Shown here: positions 26,079 through 34,719 of the stretch, in pieces
How the letters are laid out: each line of letters opens with the position of its first letter
Numbering within the stretch: the first letter of the stretch is position 1
From: Amycolatopsis sp. WQ 127309
Lineage (GTDB): Bacteria > Actinomycetota > Actinomycetes > Mycobacteriales > Pseudonocardiaceae
Assembly (NCBI RefSeq): GCF_023023025.1
Contig: NZ_CP095481.1
Coordinates: forward strand, 4,774,001 to 4,838,000
Direction: 5' to 3'
DNA: 64,000 nucleotides
Notes under the pieces: generated by a model
Told to the model about the DNA's origin: nothing
The model's database searches: none
The model's input: the letters and a program-made list of their open reading frames with translations, nothing else
Made by a program: the position numbers and the translations under genes

Positions 26079-26143
26079 CCGAAGTCCGTGAATGCCACAT
26101 TGAGGGAACTAGCGTCCCTCGATGTGGCATTCACGGACTTCGG
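26079..26143. terminator. Long 29-base inverted repeat after the kdp operon
   Basis: Arms 26079-26107 and 26115-26143 pair over 29 bases with one G-U wobble and a seven-base loop (26108-26114). The centre of each arm carries GTGAATGCCACAT or its complement. Position just after kdpE and before a convergent gene suits a bidirectional terminator, yet the arms are far longer than needed, which suggests a dispersed repeat element. Confidence 0.75.
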
Positions 26144-26257
26144 GTCAGAGCAGGAAGGTCGGCTGGTCGGGGCAACGCGCCGGCGAAGCCGAACCGCGGT
26201 TTGGCCCAGGAACGACGAAGGCCACCGCCGCGGCGGTGGCCTTCGGGGACTTCGCGC

Positions 26258-26875
26258 TTACCTGGGCGTCGGCGACGTGCCGGTCGTGCTCACCGACGGT
26301 GCGCCCGACGAGCTGCCGCCACCGCCGGCCGGCGTGGTCGTGTCGGTCGGCGGGTCCGTCCGCGGCGACGTCGTGGTCGGCGGCGGCGTCGTCGGAGTGG
26401 TCGTCACCGGCGGTGGGGTCTTCGTCGTCGTCTTGGTCACCGGCGGTGGTGTGCTGCCCGGGCCGCCCGGCGGGGGCGTGTACGGGGGCGGCGGGGCGTG
26501 GGTGACGACCGTGGTGGTCGTCTTGCCGTCCGGGCTGACCGAGACCACCGTGGTCGGCGCGCTCGACGACTGCGTCTCCGTCGGCGGCGGCGGGCCGCCG
26601 AGGGTGGACGGGCCGCCCGGGGTCGGGGTGCCCGACACCGTCTGGACGCCGGCGGGCGAGGTGCCCTGGCCGCCCGGGGCGCCGGTGCCGCCCGCGGTGG
26701 TCGCGGGGGCCGGTCCGGCGAGCTCGGCGACGGCCGCGAACGCCGTCGCGACGACCAGCCCGGCCACCCCGAGCACGACGTACCCGGCGCGGTTCGGTTT
26801 GCTGCTCTTCGGCGGTGCGGTGGTGTCGATCCTGGTGATGCGTGAGCTCGAATCCGACCCGTCGGGGCGGGGCAT
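26258..26875 (-). CDS. Membrane-anchored Pro/Thr-rich surface protein
   Basis: A 205-residue protein: about 30 polar cytoplasmic residues, one membrane helix at roughly 31-51 (AGYVVLGVAGLVVATAFAAV), then a long extracellular tail dominated by Pro, Thr, Ser and Gly (runs such as TKTTTKTPPPVTTTPTTPPP). No enzyme domain is present. The ATG at 26875 is preceded by TAGGAG at a good distance, so longer upstream readings are rejected. Likely a stalk-like or cell-wall-embedded protein; the function is unknown. Confidence 0.75.
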   Translation of the reverse strand: MPRPDGSDSSSRITRIDTTAPPKSSKPNRAGYVVLGVAGLVVATAFAAVAELAGPAPATTAGGTGAPGGQGTSPAGVQTVSGTPTPGGPSTLGGPPPPTETQSSSAPTTVVSVSPDGKTTTTVVTHAPPPPYTPPPGGPGSTPPPVTKTTTKTPPPVTTTPTTPPPTTTSPRTDPPTDTTTPAGGGGSSSGAPSVSTTGTSPTPR

Positions 26876-27069
26876 AGAGGCTCCTAGAAGATCGGGGTGA
26901 CTCCAAAACCTGCGGCTCGAGGTCGTCGAACGATCACTGCTTGCCCGAGCGGGGGAACCCGGGAGGGCGACCTCGGCGGGGAGATTATCACCGTCAGTGC
27001 CGCATTCGCCCAGGTAGGGAGCCCGCGTGATCACTGAGTGCAGTCAAACTGTCCGGAAAGGATGAACGT

Positions 27070-27357
27070 GTGAGTGAGGGACAAACGAACACCAGGATGA
27101 CGGCGTGGGTCCGCGGGCGGGTGCAGGGCGTCGGTTTCCGCTGGTGGACGCGCAGCCGGGCGCTCGAGCTCGGTCTCGTCGGCAGTGCCCGCAACATGCC
27201 CGACGGTCGTGTCGAGGTCATAGCGGAGGGTGATCGCGACCACTGTGAGCGGCTGTTGGCCGTCCTCCGTTCCGGAGAATCACCCGGAAGTGTGGAGACC
27301 GTTGTCGAGCGCTGGTCCGACCCGAAAGGGGGGCTCAGCGGCTTCGCCGAGCGGTAG
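27070..27357 (+). CDS. acyP: Acylphosphatase
   Basis: A 95-residue acylphosphatase, normal length. GRVQGVGFRWWTRSRA carries the catalytic phosphate-loop Arg, and GSARNMPDGRVEVIAEGD the conserved Asn. It hydrolyses carboxyl-phosphate bonds such as acetyl phosphate. AAAGGATGAAC precedes the GTG at 27070. It lies directly upstream of smc, as in many actinobacteria. Confidence 0.92.
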   Translation: MSEGQTNTRMTAWVRGRVQGVGFRWWTRSRALELGLVGSARNMPDGRVEVIAEGDRDHCERLLAVLRSGESPGSVETVVERWSDPKGGLSGFAER

Positions 27358-27526
27358 CCCGGGCCTTGGTACTTCCGGGGCGGGTGTGGCGCAGGAGGTT
27401 GCCGACGCCGATCACGCTGTGCTAAGGCGCGCCGGAGAGGGGGCGCGTCCGGCGGTCCCGGGACACCCCCAGGTAGCCTGGGACGATTGAAACGCCCGAA
27501 CCGGCAGCCAGAGGGGTCAGCACCCA

Positions 27527-30500
27527 GTGCACCTGAAAAGCCTGACGCTCAAGGGCTTCAAGTCCTTCGCCTCGGCCACCACGCTGCGCTTCGAACCGGG
27601 CATCACCTGCGTGGTCGGCCCGAACGGCTCCGGCAAGTCCAACGTGCTGGATGCCCTGCGCTGGGTCATGGGCACCCAGGGCGCCAAGGACCTGCGCGGC
27701 GGCAAGATGGAGGACGTCATCTTCGCCGGCACCGCGGGCCGCGCCCCGCTCGGCCGCGCCGAGGTCACCCTCACCATCGACAACGCCGACGGCGCGCTGC
27801 CGATCGAGTACGGCGAGGTGTCGATCACCCGCCGGATGTTCCGCGACGGCGCCAGCGAGTACGAGATCAACGGCGACCGCTGCCGCCTGATGGACGTCCA
27901 GGAGCTGCTCTCGGACTCCGGTATCGGCCGCGAGATGCACGTCATCGTCGGGCAGGGCCAGCTCTCGGCGATCCTCGAGTCCAAGCCCGAGGAGCGCCGC
28001 GCCTTCATCGAAGAGGCCGCCGGCGTCCTCAAGCACCGCAAGCGCAAGGAACAGACCCTGCGCAAGCTGGCCAACATGCAGGGCAACCTCGACCGCCTCG
28101 GCGACCTCACCACCGAGCTGCGCCGTCAGCTCAAGCCGCTGGGCAAGCAGGCCGAGATCGCCCGCAAGGCCCAGTACGTCCAGTCCGAGCTGCGCGACTC
28201 CCGGCTGCGCCTGTTCGCCGACGACCTGGTCAGCCAGCGCGGCTCGATCGCGCGGGAAGAGGCCGACGAGAAGGTCGCCCGCCAGCGCCGCGCCGAGGTC
28301 GAGCAGACCCTCGAGATCGTCTCCGCCGAGGAGACCGAGCTGGAGTCGTCGCTGGCCGAGGACGCGCCGCTGCTGCAGAGCGCCCAGGAGACCTGGTACA
28401 AGCTGTCCGCGCTGGCCGAGCGCCTGCGCGGCACCGTCCGGCTGGCGATCGAGCGGCAGCGGCACCTCTCGGCCGACGTCGCCGCGCACACCGGCGGCCG
28501 CGACCCCGAAGAGCTGCTCGAAGAAGCCGAGCGCGTCGCCGAGCAGGAGGAAGAGCTCAACGAGGCCGTCATGGAGGCCCGGGAGCTGCTCGCCCAGACC
28601 GTGCTGCGGCGCGAAGACCTCGAACAGCGCGTCCAGGCCGCCGAGCGCGCGCACTGGGCCGCCGTCCGCGCCATCGCCGACCGCCGCGAGGGCATGGCCA
28701 AGCTGACCGGCCAGGTCGAGGCGCTGCGCAGCAAGAACGGCGCGACCACGGACGAGATCGACCGGCTCAGCGTCTCCATCGAGGAGTCCGCCGAGCGCGC
28801 CGAAATCGCCGACGAAGAGCTGGAAGAGGCCAAGGCCGAAGGCGGCGTCGAGGAGTCCGACGACTCCGGCCTGATGGCCCACCACGACCGCGCGGTCGAG
28901 GCCAACAACGCGGCCAAGGCGCGCGTCGAAGAGCTGGTCAAGGCCGAACGCACCGCCGAGCGCGAGATCGCGTCGGAGAAGGCCCGCGTCGAGGCGCTGT
29001 CCATGGGGCTCAAGCGCAAGGACGGCGCGGGCGCGCTGCTCGGCGCATCCCACGAGCTGCCGGGCCTGCTCGGCTCGGTCGCCGCGCTGCTGACCGTCGA
29101 GCCCGGTCACGAGGTCGCGCTGGCCGCGGCGCTCGGCCCGGTGGCCGACGCGGTCGCCGTCAGCGGCGGCGAAGACGCCCTGCGCGCCCTGAAGTACTTG
29201 AAGGACACGGACTCCGGCCGCGCGGGCATCGTGCTCGGCGCGTCCGAGTCCACTGTGGACACCTACTCCTGGCCCGCGCTGCCGGAAGGCGCGCGCTGGG
29301 CCCGCGAGGTCGTCTCCGCGCCGGCCCAGCTGCGGCCCGCCGTCGAGCAGGCGCTCGACAAGCTCGCCCTGGTCCGCGACCTCGAGTCGGCCCGGCGCCT
29401 GGTCGCCGCGCACCCGGACGTCCGCGCGGTCACGGCCGAGGGTGACGTCTTCGGCGCCCGCTGGGCGATCGGCGGCTCCAGCGCCCGCGAGAGCGTGATC
29501 GAGGTCCAGGCCGCCGTCGACGAGGCCGGGGTGCGGCTGCGCACGGCCGAACGCCAGGTGGAGCAGTACACGGCCGAGCTGGAAGGCGCCCGCGCCGAGC
29601 AGCAGGCCCGCCGCGAAGAGGTCTCCCAGGCCAAGGACGCCCTCGGCGACGCCAAGGTACGCAAGGCCCGCTCGTCGGAGCGGCTCAACCGGCTGCAGCA
29701 GGCCGCCCGCTCCGCGCAGGCCGAGGTCGAACGCCTCACCGGGCAGCGCGCGAAGGTCGAGCACAGCCGCATCCAGGCGCTGGCCCAGCTCGCCGGGCTG
29801 GAGGAACGCCTCGCCGCCGTCGCCGAGCAGCCCGTCGAGGACGACCCGGACACCGCCGAGCGCGACCAGGCCGTCGAAGAGCTGGCCGTCGTCCGGCAGG
29901 AGGAGATGGAGGCGCGGCTCGCGCAGCGCACCGCCGAGGAGCGGGCGCGCAGCATCGCGGGCCGGGCCGAAGGCCTCCGCCGCGCCGCCCACGCCGAGCA
30001 GCAGGCCCGTGAACGCGCCGAGCGCGCCGCCGCGGCCCGCAAGCACGGCGCGCGGATCGCCGACGCCGTCGTCGACGGCGGTGAGATCGCGCTCGAGCGC
30101 ATCGAGCGCTCGGTCCAGCGCGCGGCCACCGAACGCGACCAGGTCCAGTCCCGGCGTCAAAGCCGCGAGTCCGCGCTCACCGGCGTCCGCGCCAAGGTCC
30201 GCGAGCTGACCGGCGAGCTGGAGAAGCTGACCGACGCCGTCCACCGCGACGAGGTCCAGCGCGCGGAGCAGCGGCTGCGGCTGGAGACCCTGGAAGCCAA
30301 GATCGCCGAGGACTTCGGCATCGGCCTCGCCGACCTGGTCCAGGAGTACGGCCCGGACGTCCCGGTACCGCCGAGCGCGGGCGAGACGGCCGAGTACGAG
30401 GCGGCCAAGGAGCGCGGCGAAGACGTCACCCCGCCGCCGCCGATGCCCTTCGACCGCGACACCCAGGCCCGCCGCGCCAAGCGCGCCGAGAAGGACCTTT

Positions 30501-31129
30501 CCCTGCTGGGCAAGGTGAACCCGCTCGCGCTGGAGGAGTTCGCGGCGCTGGAGGAGCGGTACAAGTTCCTTTCCACGCAGCTCGAGGACCTCCGGGACAC
30601 CCGCAAGGACCTCGAGGCCGTGATCAAGCAGGTCGACGAGAAGATCCTCGAGGTCTTCGCCGGCGCCTACGCGGACGTGGCGCGCGAGTTCGAGACGGTG
30701 TTCAGCGTGCTCTTCCCCGGCGGCGAGGGCCGGATGGTCCTCACCCAGCCGGACGACCTGCTCGCCACCGGCGTCGACGTCGAGGCGCGCCCGCCGGGCA
30801 AGAAGGTCAAGCGGCTGTCGCTGCTCTCGGGTGGCGAGAAGTCGCTGGTCGCGGTGGGCATGCTGGTCGCGATCTTCCGCGCCCGCCCCTCACCCTTCTA
30901 CGTCATGGACGAGGTCGAGGCGGCGCTGGACGACACCAACATGCGCCGGCTGATCGGCCTGCTGGAGCAGCTGCGCGACTCGTCCCAGCTGATCATCATC
31001 ACCCACCAGAAGCCGACGATGGAGATCGCCGACGCGCTCTACGGCGTGAGCATGCAGGGCGACGGCATCACCAAGGTGATCTCGCAGCGCCTCCGCACCG
31101 CCGACGACGAACCGGTCGCGGTCGGCTGA
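27527..31129 (+). CDS. smc: Chromosome segregation protein SMC
   Basis: A 1200-residue condensin ATPase. Walker A GPNGSGKS is at 31-38; long coiled coils (about 165-505 and 665-1000) flank a hinge domain near 510-660. The ABC signature LSGGEKS is at 1100-1106 and Walker B ends with Asp1128-Glu1129. It compacts and segregates the chromosome with ScpA/ScpB. The GTG at 27527 is 169 bases after acyP; no strong ribosome-binding site is visible beyond AGAGGGG. Confidence 0.97.
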   Translation: MHLKSLTLKGFKSFASATTLRFEPGITCVVGPNGSGKSNVLDALRWVMGTQGAKDLRGGKMEDVIFAGTAGRAPLGRAEVTLTIDNADGALPIEYGEVSITRRMFRDGASEYEINGDRCRLMDVQELLSDSGIGREMHVIVGQGQLSAILESKPEERRAFIEEAAGVLKHRKRKEQTLRKLANMQGNLDRLGDLTTELRRQLKPLGKQAEIARKAQYVQSELRDSRLRLFADDLVSQRGSIAREEADEKVARQRRAEVEQTLEIVSAEETELESSLAEDAPLLQSAQETWYKLSALAERLRGTVRLAIERQRHLSADVAAHTGGRDPEELLEEAERVAEQEEELNEAVMEARELLAQTVLRREDLEQRVQAAERAHWAAVRAIADRREGMAKLTGQVEALRSKNGATTDEIDRLSVSIEESAERAEIADEELEEAKAEGGVEESDDSGLMAHHDRAVEANNAAKARVEELVKAERTAEREIASEKARVEALSMGLKRKDGAGALLGASHELPGLLGSVAALLTVEPGHEVALAAALGPVADAVAVSGGEDALRALKYLKDTDSGRAGIVLGASESTVDTYSWPALPEGARWAREVVSAPAQLRPAVEQALDKLALVRDLESARRLVAAHPDVRAVTAEGDVFGARWAIGGSSARESVIEVQAAVDEAGVRLRTAERQVEQYTAELEGARAEQQARREEVSQAKDALGDAKVRKARSSERLNRLQQAARSAQAEVERLTGQRAKVEHSRIQALAQLAGLEERLAAVAEQPVEDDPDTAERDQAVEELAVVRQEEMEARLAQRTAEERARSIAGRAEGLRRAAHAEQQARERAERAAAARKHGARIADAVVDGGEIALERIERSVQRAATERDQVQSRRQSRESALTGVRAKVRELTGELEKLTDAVHRDEVQRAEQRLRLETLEAKIAEDFGIGLADLVQEYGPDVPVPPSAGETAEYEAAKERGEDVTPPPPMPFDRDTQARRAKRAEKDLSLLGKVNPLALEEFAALEERYKFLSTQLEDLRDTRKDLEAVIKQVDEKILEVFAGAYADVAREFETVFSVLFPGGEGRMVLTQPDDLLATGVDVEARPPGKKVKRLSLLSGGEKSLVAVGMLVAIFRARPSPFYVMDEVEAALDDTNMRRLIGLLEQLRDSSQLIIITHQKPTMEIADALYGVSMQGDGITKVISQRLRTADDEPVAVG

Positions 31130-31158
31130 CGCTCGGCTTTCGCCGGGCCCTGGACGAA

Positions 31159-31203
31159 CCAAGGCGGCCTTCGGTGCGTCTCACGCAACCGAGGCCGCCT
31201 TGG
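31159..31203 (+). terminator. Terminator hairpin after smc
   Basis: CCAAGGCGGCCT-T-CGGT (31159-31175) pairs with ACCGAGGCCGCCTTGG (31188-31203), a 16-pair stem with one bulged T and a 12-base loop. It lies between the convergent ends of smc and the DUF3455 gene and can serve both. Confidence 0.8.
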
Positions 31204-31211
31204 GATGCTTG

Positions 31212-31712
31212 CTAGCCGGCCACCCAGAAGGCGTAGTCGGCCGTGTAGTGGACCGCGGTCTGGGCGCCTTCCGCGCACGCCCCGGCCGGTGCGACACCGC
31301 CGCGGGTGTTCAAGCGCTGGACGTAGGTGACCTTGCCGAACACCCCGGTGCCGCTGTTGAGGTTCGCCTTGAGGAGCAGTTCCGGGATCGCGCCGTCACG
31401 CGGCGAGGTCGCCGCCGCGGCCGCGCCGACCGTGCTTCCGTCCACAGTGGATGTCCACACCGGACCCTTGCTGTGGATCGCCACCGGCTGACCGTGTTTC
31501 GACAGCACGGCCGCGGGCTGGATCAGCGCCCAGGCGCCGTTCGTGCAGCCGTAGATCTGGACACCGTCACCGGCGTACGTGGCGAGGGGCCGGTTGCCCG
31601 TCGGGACCTGGATCGCCACCGGGACCTTCGGGGTCGCCGTGGCGGCCGAAGCCGTCGCCGCGCCGCCGAGGGCCAGCGAGCCGACCGCGAGCGCAACCAA
31701 AATCCGTTTCAT
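31212..31712 (-). CDS. Secreted DUF3455-family protein
   Basis: A 166-residue exported protein: a Sec signal peptide (MKRILVALAVGSLALGG, cleavage after about ASA, residue 23) and a mature domain resembling DUF3455, with the features YGCTNGAWAL, HSKGPVWTSTVDGSTV and AIPELLLKA. Two Cys (in YGCTNG and GACAEG) could pair. The function of the family is unknown. It stands alone, facing smc across a terminator. Confidence 0.8.
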   Translation of the reverse strand: MKRILVALAVGSLALGGAATASAATATPKVPVAIQVPTGNRPLATYAGDGVQIYGCTNGAWALIQPAAVLSKHGQPVAIHSKGPVWTSTVDGSTVGAAAAATSPRDGAIPELLLKANLNSGTGVFGKVTYVQRLNTRGGVAPAGACAEGAQTAVHYTADYAFWVAG

Positions 31713-31795
31713 GTTCCCACCTTCGAATCCTCCCGCCGCTTCCCGGCGGGCTCCCGCTGACCAACACGGGCGCCCGCCGGAAGCGGTTCAAAGAA

Positions 31796-33355
31796 TCAGG
31801 CGGAAGTGACTTCTTCGCCCACGGCGTTGGCCTCCGCGGCCTTCGGGTCGGGCGTGCGGTGGCGCAGCGAGAGCAACCCGCCGACGACCAGCGTGATCAC
31901 CACGCCCAGCAGCGTGTACCAGGGGTAGGCGAGCGCGACGCGGTCGCCGGCCGCCTTGCTGAAGTCGACGCCGATCAGCGAACCGCTCTTCGCGCTGAAC
32001 TTCAGGCCGAGGATCACGAACGCCATCACCACGACCGTCGCGACGAACGCGACGATCGCGTCCACCTGCCGGGCCTTCTTGATCAGCAGGCCGAGCAGGA
32101 ACGCCCCGAGCAGCGCGCCGTAGGTGTAGCCGGTGATCGCCAGGCCGAGCTCGATCACCGAGTTCTTCGTGGTGGAGAACAGCGACGCGAACACCGCGAA
32201 CACCACGGCCCAGATCAGCGTCCACATGCGACCGTGCTTGAGCAGCTTCGAGTCTTCGGGCGCCTTCTTGGTGAAGCGCTGGTAGAGGTCGGCCACCGTC
32301 GACGTCGAGAGCGCGTTGAGCGCCGACGCGAGCGCGCCCATGGTCGAGGCGAGCACACCGGCGATGAGCAGGCCCGACACCCCGACCGGCAGGTCGTCGA
32401 TGATGAACTTCGAGAACACGTCGTCCGGGCTCTGCAGGCCGAGCTCCGCCACCGACTTGCGGCCGTTGAACACCCACAGCATCGCCCCGACCAGCAGGAA
32501 CAGCGCGAACTGCACGGTGACGATGAGCCCGCTGCCGATGAGCGCCTTCTGGCCGTCGCGCAGGCTGCGCGTGGCCATCAGCCGCTGCGCGATCAGCTGG
32601 TCGGCGCCGTGCGAGGCCATCGACAGCGCCGCACCGCCGAGCACCGCCGTCACGAAGGCGTACGGGCTGGTCAGCAGGTTCTTCGTGAAGTCGACGAGTG
32701 CGAACTTCCCGTCCGCGGACGCCTGGCTCACCCAGTCGCCCGGCAGCTTGTTCAGCAGCACGATCGCCGCCACCGCGGCGCCGCCGAGGTACAGCGTCAG
32801 CTGGATGACGTCGACCCAGACGACCGCCTTGATCCCGCCGATGTAGGCGTAGATCAGCGTGAGCGCGGTCAGGATCACCACGATCACCCAGTAGTCGAGG
32901 TGGATGTTGTAGTGCCCCAGGATCACCTTGATCGGGATCGCGCCGGCGAAGAGCCGGACGCCCTCGGCGAGCAGCCGCGTCACCACGAACGTCACCGACG
33001 CGGTGCCCTGCAGCCCCGAGCCGAACCGCTTGCCCAGGAAGGCGTACGCGCTCACGAGGTTGCCGCGGAAGTACCGCGGCAGCAGCACGAACGCGGCGAT
33101 GACCCGGCCGATGATGTAGCCGAAGGCCAGCTGCAGGAACAGGAACGCGTTGCCGAACACCAGGCCCGGCGTGCTGATCACGGTCAGCGTCGACGTCTCG
33201 GTGGCCACCACGGACAGCATCACCGCGCCCCACGGCAGGCTGCGCTCCCCGACGAAGTAGTCGGCGGCCGATCGTTGTTTCCGCCCGACCAGCACGCCTA
33301 TCAGCGGCATCGCCGCCAGATAGACCACGATGATGGCCAGATCAACACCCCGCAT
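31796..33355 (-). CDS. Sodium:solute symporter (SSF family)
   Basis: A 519-residue transporter with about 13 hydrophobic helices. YFVGERSLPWGAVMLSVVATETSTLTVISTPG in the first helices and the later GVLASTMGALASALNALSTSTVADLYQR region are the core Na+-binding and SSF motifs; similarity is to the glucose/sialic-acid-like group more than to proline carriers. AGGAG precedes the ATG at 33355. Only 16 bases separate it from anmK, so the two form one operon, hinting at a cell-wall amino-sugar cargo. Confidence 0.9.
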   Translation of the reverse strand: MRGVDLAIIVVYLAAMPLIGVLVGRKQRSAADYFVGERSLPWGAVMLSVVATETSTLTVISTPGLVFGNAFLFLQLAFGYIIGRVIAAFVLLPRYFRGNLVSAYAFLGKRFGSGLQGTASVTFVVTRLLAEGVRLFAGAIPIKVILGHYNIHLDYWVIVVILTALTLIYAYIGGIKAVVWVDVIQLTLYLGGAAVAAIVLLNKLPGDWVSQASADGKFALVDFTKNLLTSPYAFVTAVLGGAALSMASHGADQLIAQRLMATRSLRDGQKALIGSGLIVTVQFALFLLVGAMLWVFNGRKSVAELGLQSPDDVFSKFIIDDLPVGVSGLLIAGVLASTMGALASALNALSTSTVADLYQRFTKKAPEDSKLLKHGRMWTLIWAVVFAVFASLFSTTKNSVIELGLAITGYTYGALLGAFLLGLLIKKARQVDAIVAFVATVVVMAFVILGLKFSAKSGSLIGVDFSKAAGDRVALAYPWYTLLGVVITLVVGGLLSLRHRTPDPKAAEANAVGEEVTSA

Positions 33356-33371
33356 GGACTTCTCCTACTCC

Positions 33372-34580
33372 TCATCCGGCCTTCTCCGCGACGCGCAACC
33401 GCGTCACGGCGCCCCCCAGCGGGGCAGGAAGGGTCAAGGGCCCGGCACCCGGGACGAGGGCGCCGAGCAGGCGCGGTCCCCGCGCACCGGTCGCCGACGG
33501 CACCGTACCGGGCACGCCGCACCAGGTGAGCCAGCCCAGCAGCGCCGTCAGGTACGCCTCTTTGCCGGCACCGGGCAGGCCGAGGTCGTCGCTGGTCTTG
33601 AGCACCGCCGAGGGCAGGTTCCGCGCGAGCGCCGTCATCAGCGCCGGGTTGGCGATCCCGCCGCCGGACGCGATCACCGTCGTCACGCCGTGGTGGTGGC
33701 ACTGCTCGGCGACCGTGACGGCGGTGAGCTCGGTCAGCGTCGCGAGCAGGTCGGCCGCGGTGACCGGCGGCAGCCCGGCGAGGGCGGCGTCGAGGTAGGC
33801 CGCGTTGAAGTGCTCCTTGCCGGTGGACTTCGGCGCCGGGGCGGCGAAGTACGGGTCGGCGAGCAGCGCCACCAGCAGGTCGGCGCGCACCGAGCCGCTC
33901 AGCGCGAGCCGCCCGTCGAGGTCGCTGCGGTGCCCGGTGACGCGGTGGGCGGCGAGGTCGAGCAGCGCGTTGGCGGGCCCGGTGTCGTAGGCGATCGCGG
34001 GCGCGTCCGCGGCGACGACGGTGATGTTCGCGATCCCGCCCAGGTTGAGCGCGGCGACCGGACGGCCGCCGTCCTCGGCCAGGCCGCGCAGCCAGAGCTG
34101 GTCGAAGGTGCTGGCCAGCGGCGCGCCGTGGCCGCCCGCGGCGACGTCCCGGGCACGCAGGTCGGCGAGCACCGGCAGCCCGGTGCGTTCGGCGATCCAC
34201 GCGGGCTGGCCGAGCTGCAGGGTGCCGCGGACGCTGCCGTCCTCGACCCAGTGGAACACGGTCTGGCCCAGCGAGGCGACGAGGTCCGCGGTGCCGCCCG
34301 CCAGCTCGACGGCCCCGCGCAGGGCGGCGTCGGCGAACGCCTGGCCGACGCCGGTGTCGAGCCGCGTCAGCTCCCCGGCGGTGCACGGGTTCGGCGGCAG
34401 CGCGGCGAGCAGGCCTTCGCGCAGCGGTTCGGGGTAGGGGACGTCGAGCTCGCCGAGCGGCGTCAGCACCACGGTGCCGTCCTCGGCGAGCAGGTCGGCC
34501 GCGGCGACGTCGATGCCGTCGACCGACGTGCCCGAAATCAACCCGATCACCCGGAAGCCGTGGCTAGCGCGTTTCCCCAT
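33372..34580 (-). CDS. anmK: Anhydro-N-acetylmuramic acid kinase
   Basis: A 402-residue AnmK. The N-terminal phosphate-binding motif is GLISGTSVDGIDVA; LGQTVFHWVEDG, LNLGGIANITV and DTGPANALLD follow, then ASGGGIANPALM. It cleaves and phosphorylates 1,6-anhydro-MurNAc to MurNAc-6-phosphate in peptidoglycan recycling. The ATG at 34580 gives usual family length, though its upstream sequence is a poor ribosome site and a TTG 12 codons earlier is possible. It is co-oriented with the SSF symporter. Confidence 0.92.
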   Translation of the reverse strand: MGKRASHGFRVIGLISGTSVDGIDVAAADLLAEDGTVVLTPLGELDVPYPEPLREGLLAALPPNPCTAGELTRLDTGVGQAFADAALRGAVELAGGTADLVASLGQTVFHWVEDGSVRGTLQLGQPAWIAERTGLPVLADLRARDVAAGGHGAPLASTFDQLWLRGLAEDGGRPVAALNLGGIANITVVAADAPAIAYDTGPANALLDLAAHRVTGHRSDLDGRLALSGSVRADLLVALLADPYFAAPAPKSTGKEHFNAAYLDAALAGLPPVTAADLLATLTELTAVTVAEQCHHHGVTTVIASGGGIANPALMTALARNLPSAVLKTSDDLGLPGAGKEAYLTALLGWLTWCGVPGTVPSATGARGPRLLGALVPGAGPLTLPAPLGGAVTRLRVAEKAG

Positions 34581-34719
34581 CCGGAGGGGTTTAGTGCAGC
34601 GTTGCCTGTGACGCAACCCACCCTGTGAAGTCTTGGCTCAATCGGGATGTACGTCGTTACGAATTGCCTGCGTGGACGGCGGGTCCGCGGTGGCGGCGGG
34701 CCAATGAAAGGATGGTGCG

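Noticed and set aside
27422-30244. A 940-codon frame antisense to smc, and similar long antisense frames under kdpB, xdh, ftsY and aceB
   Set aside because: High GC removes stop codons from shadow frames. These have compositions dominated by Arg, Gly, Ala and Val without domains and match the third-position bias of the gene on the other strand.
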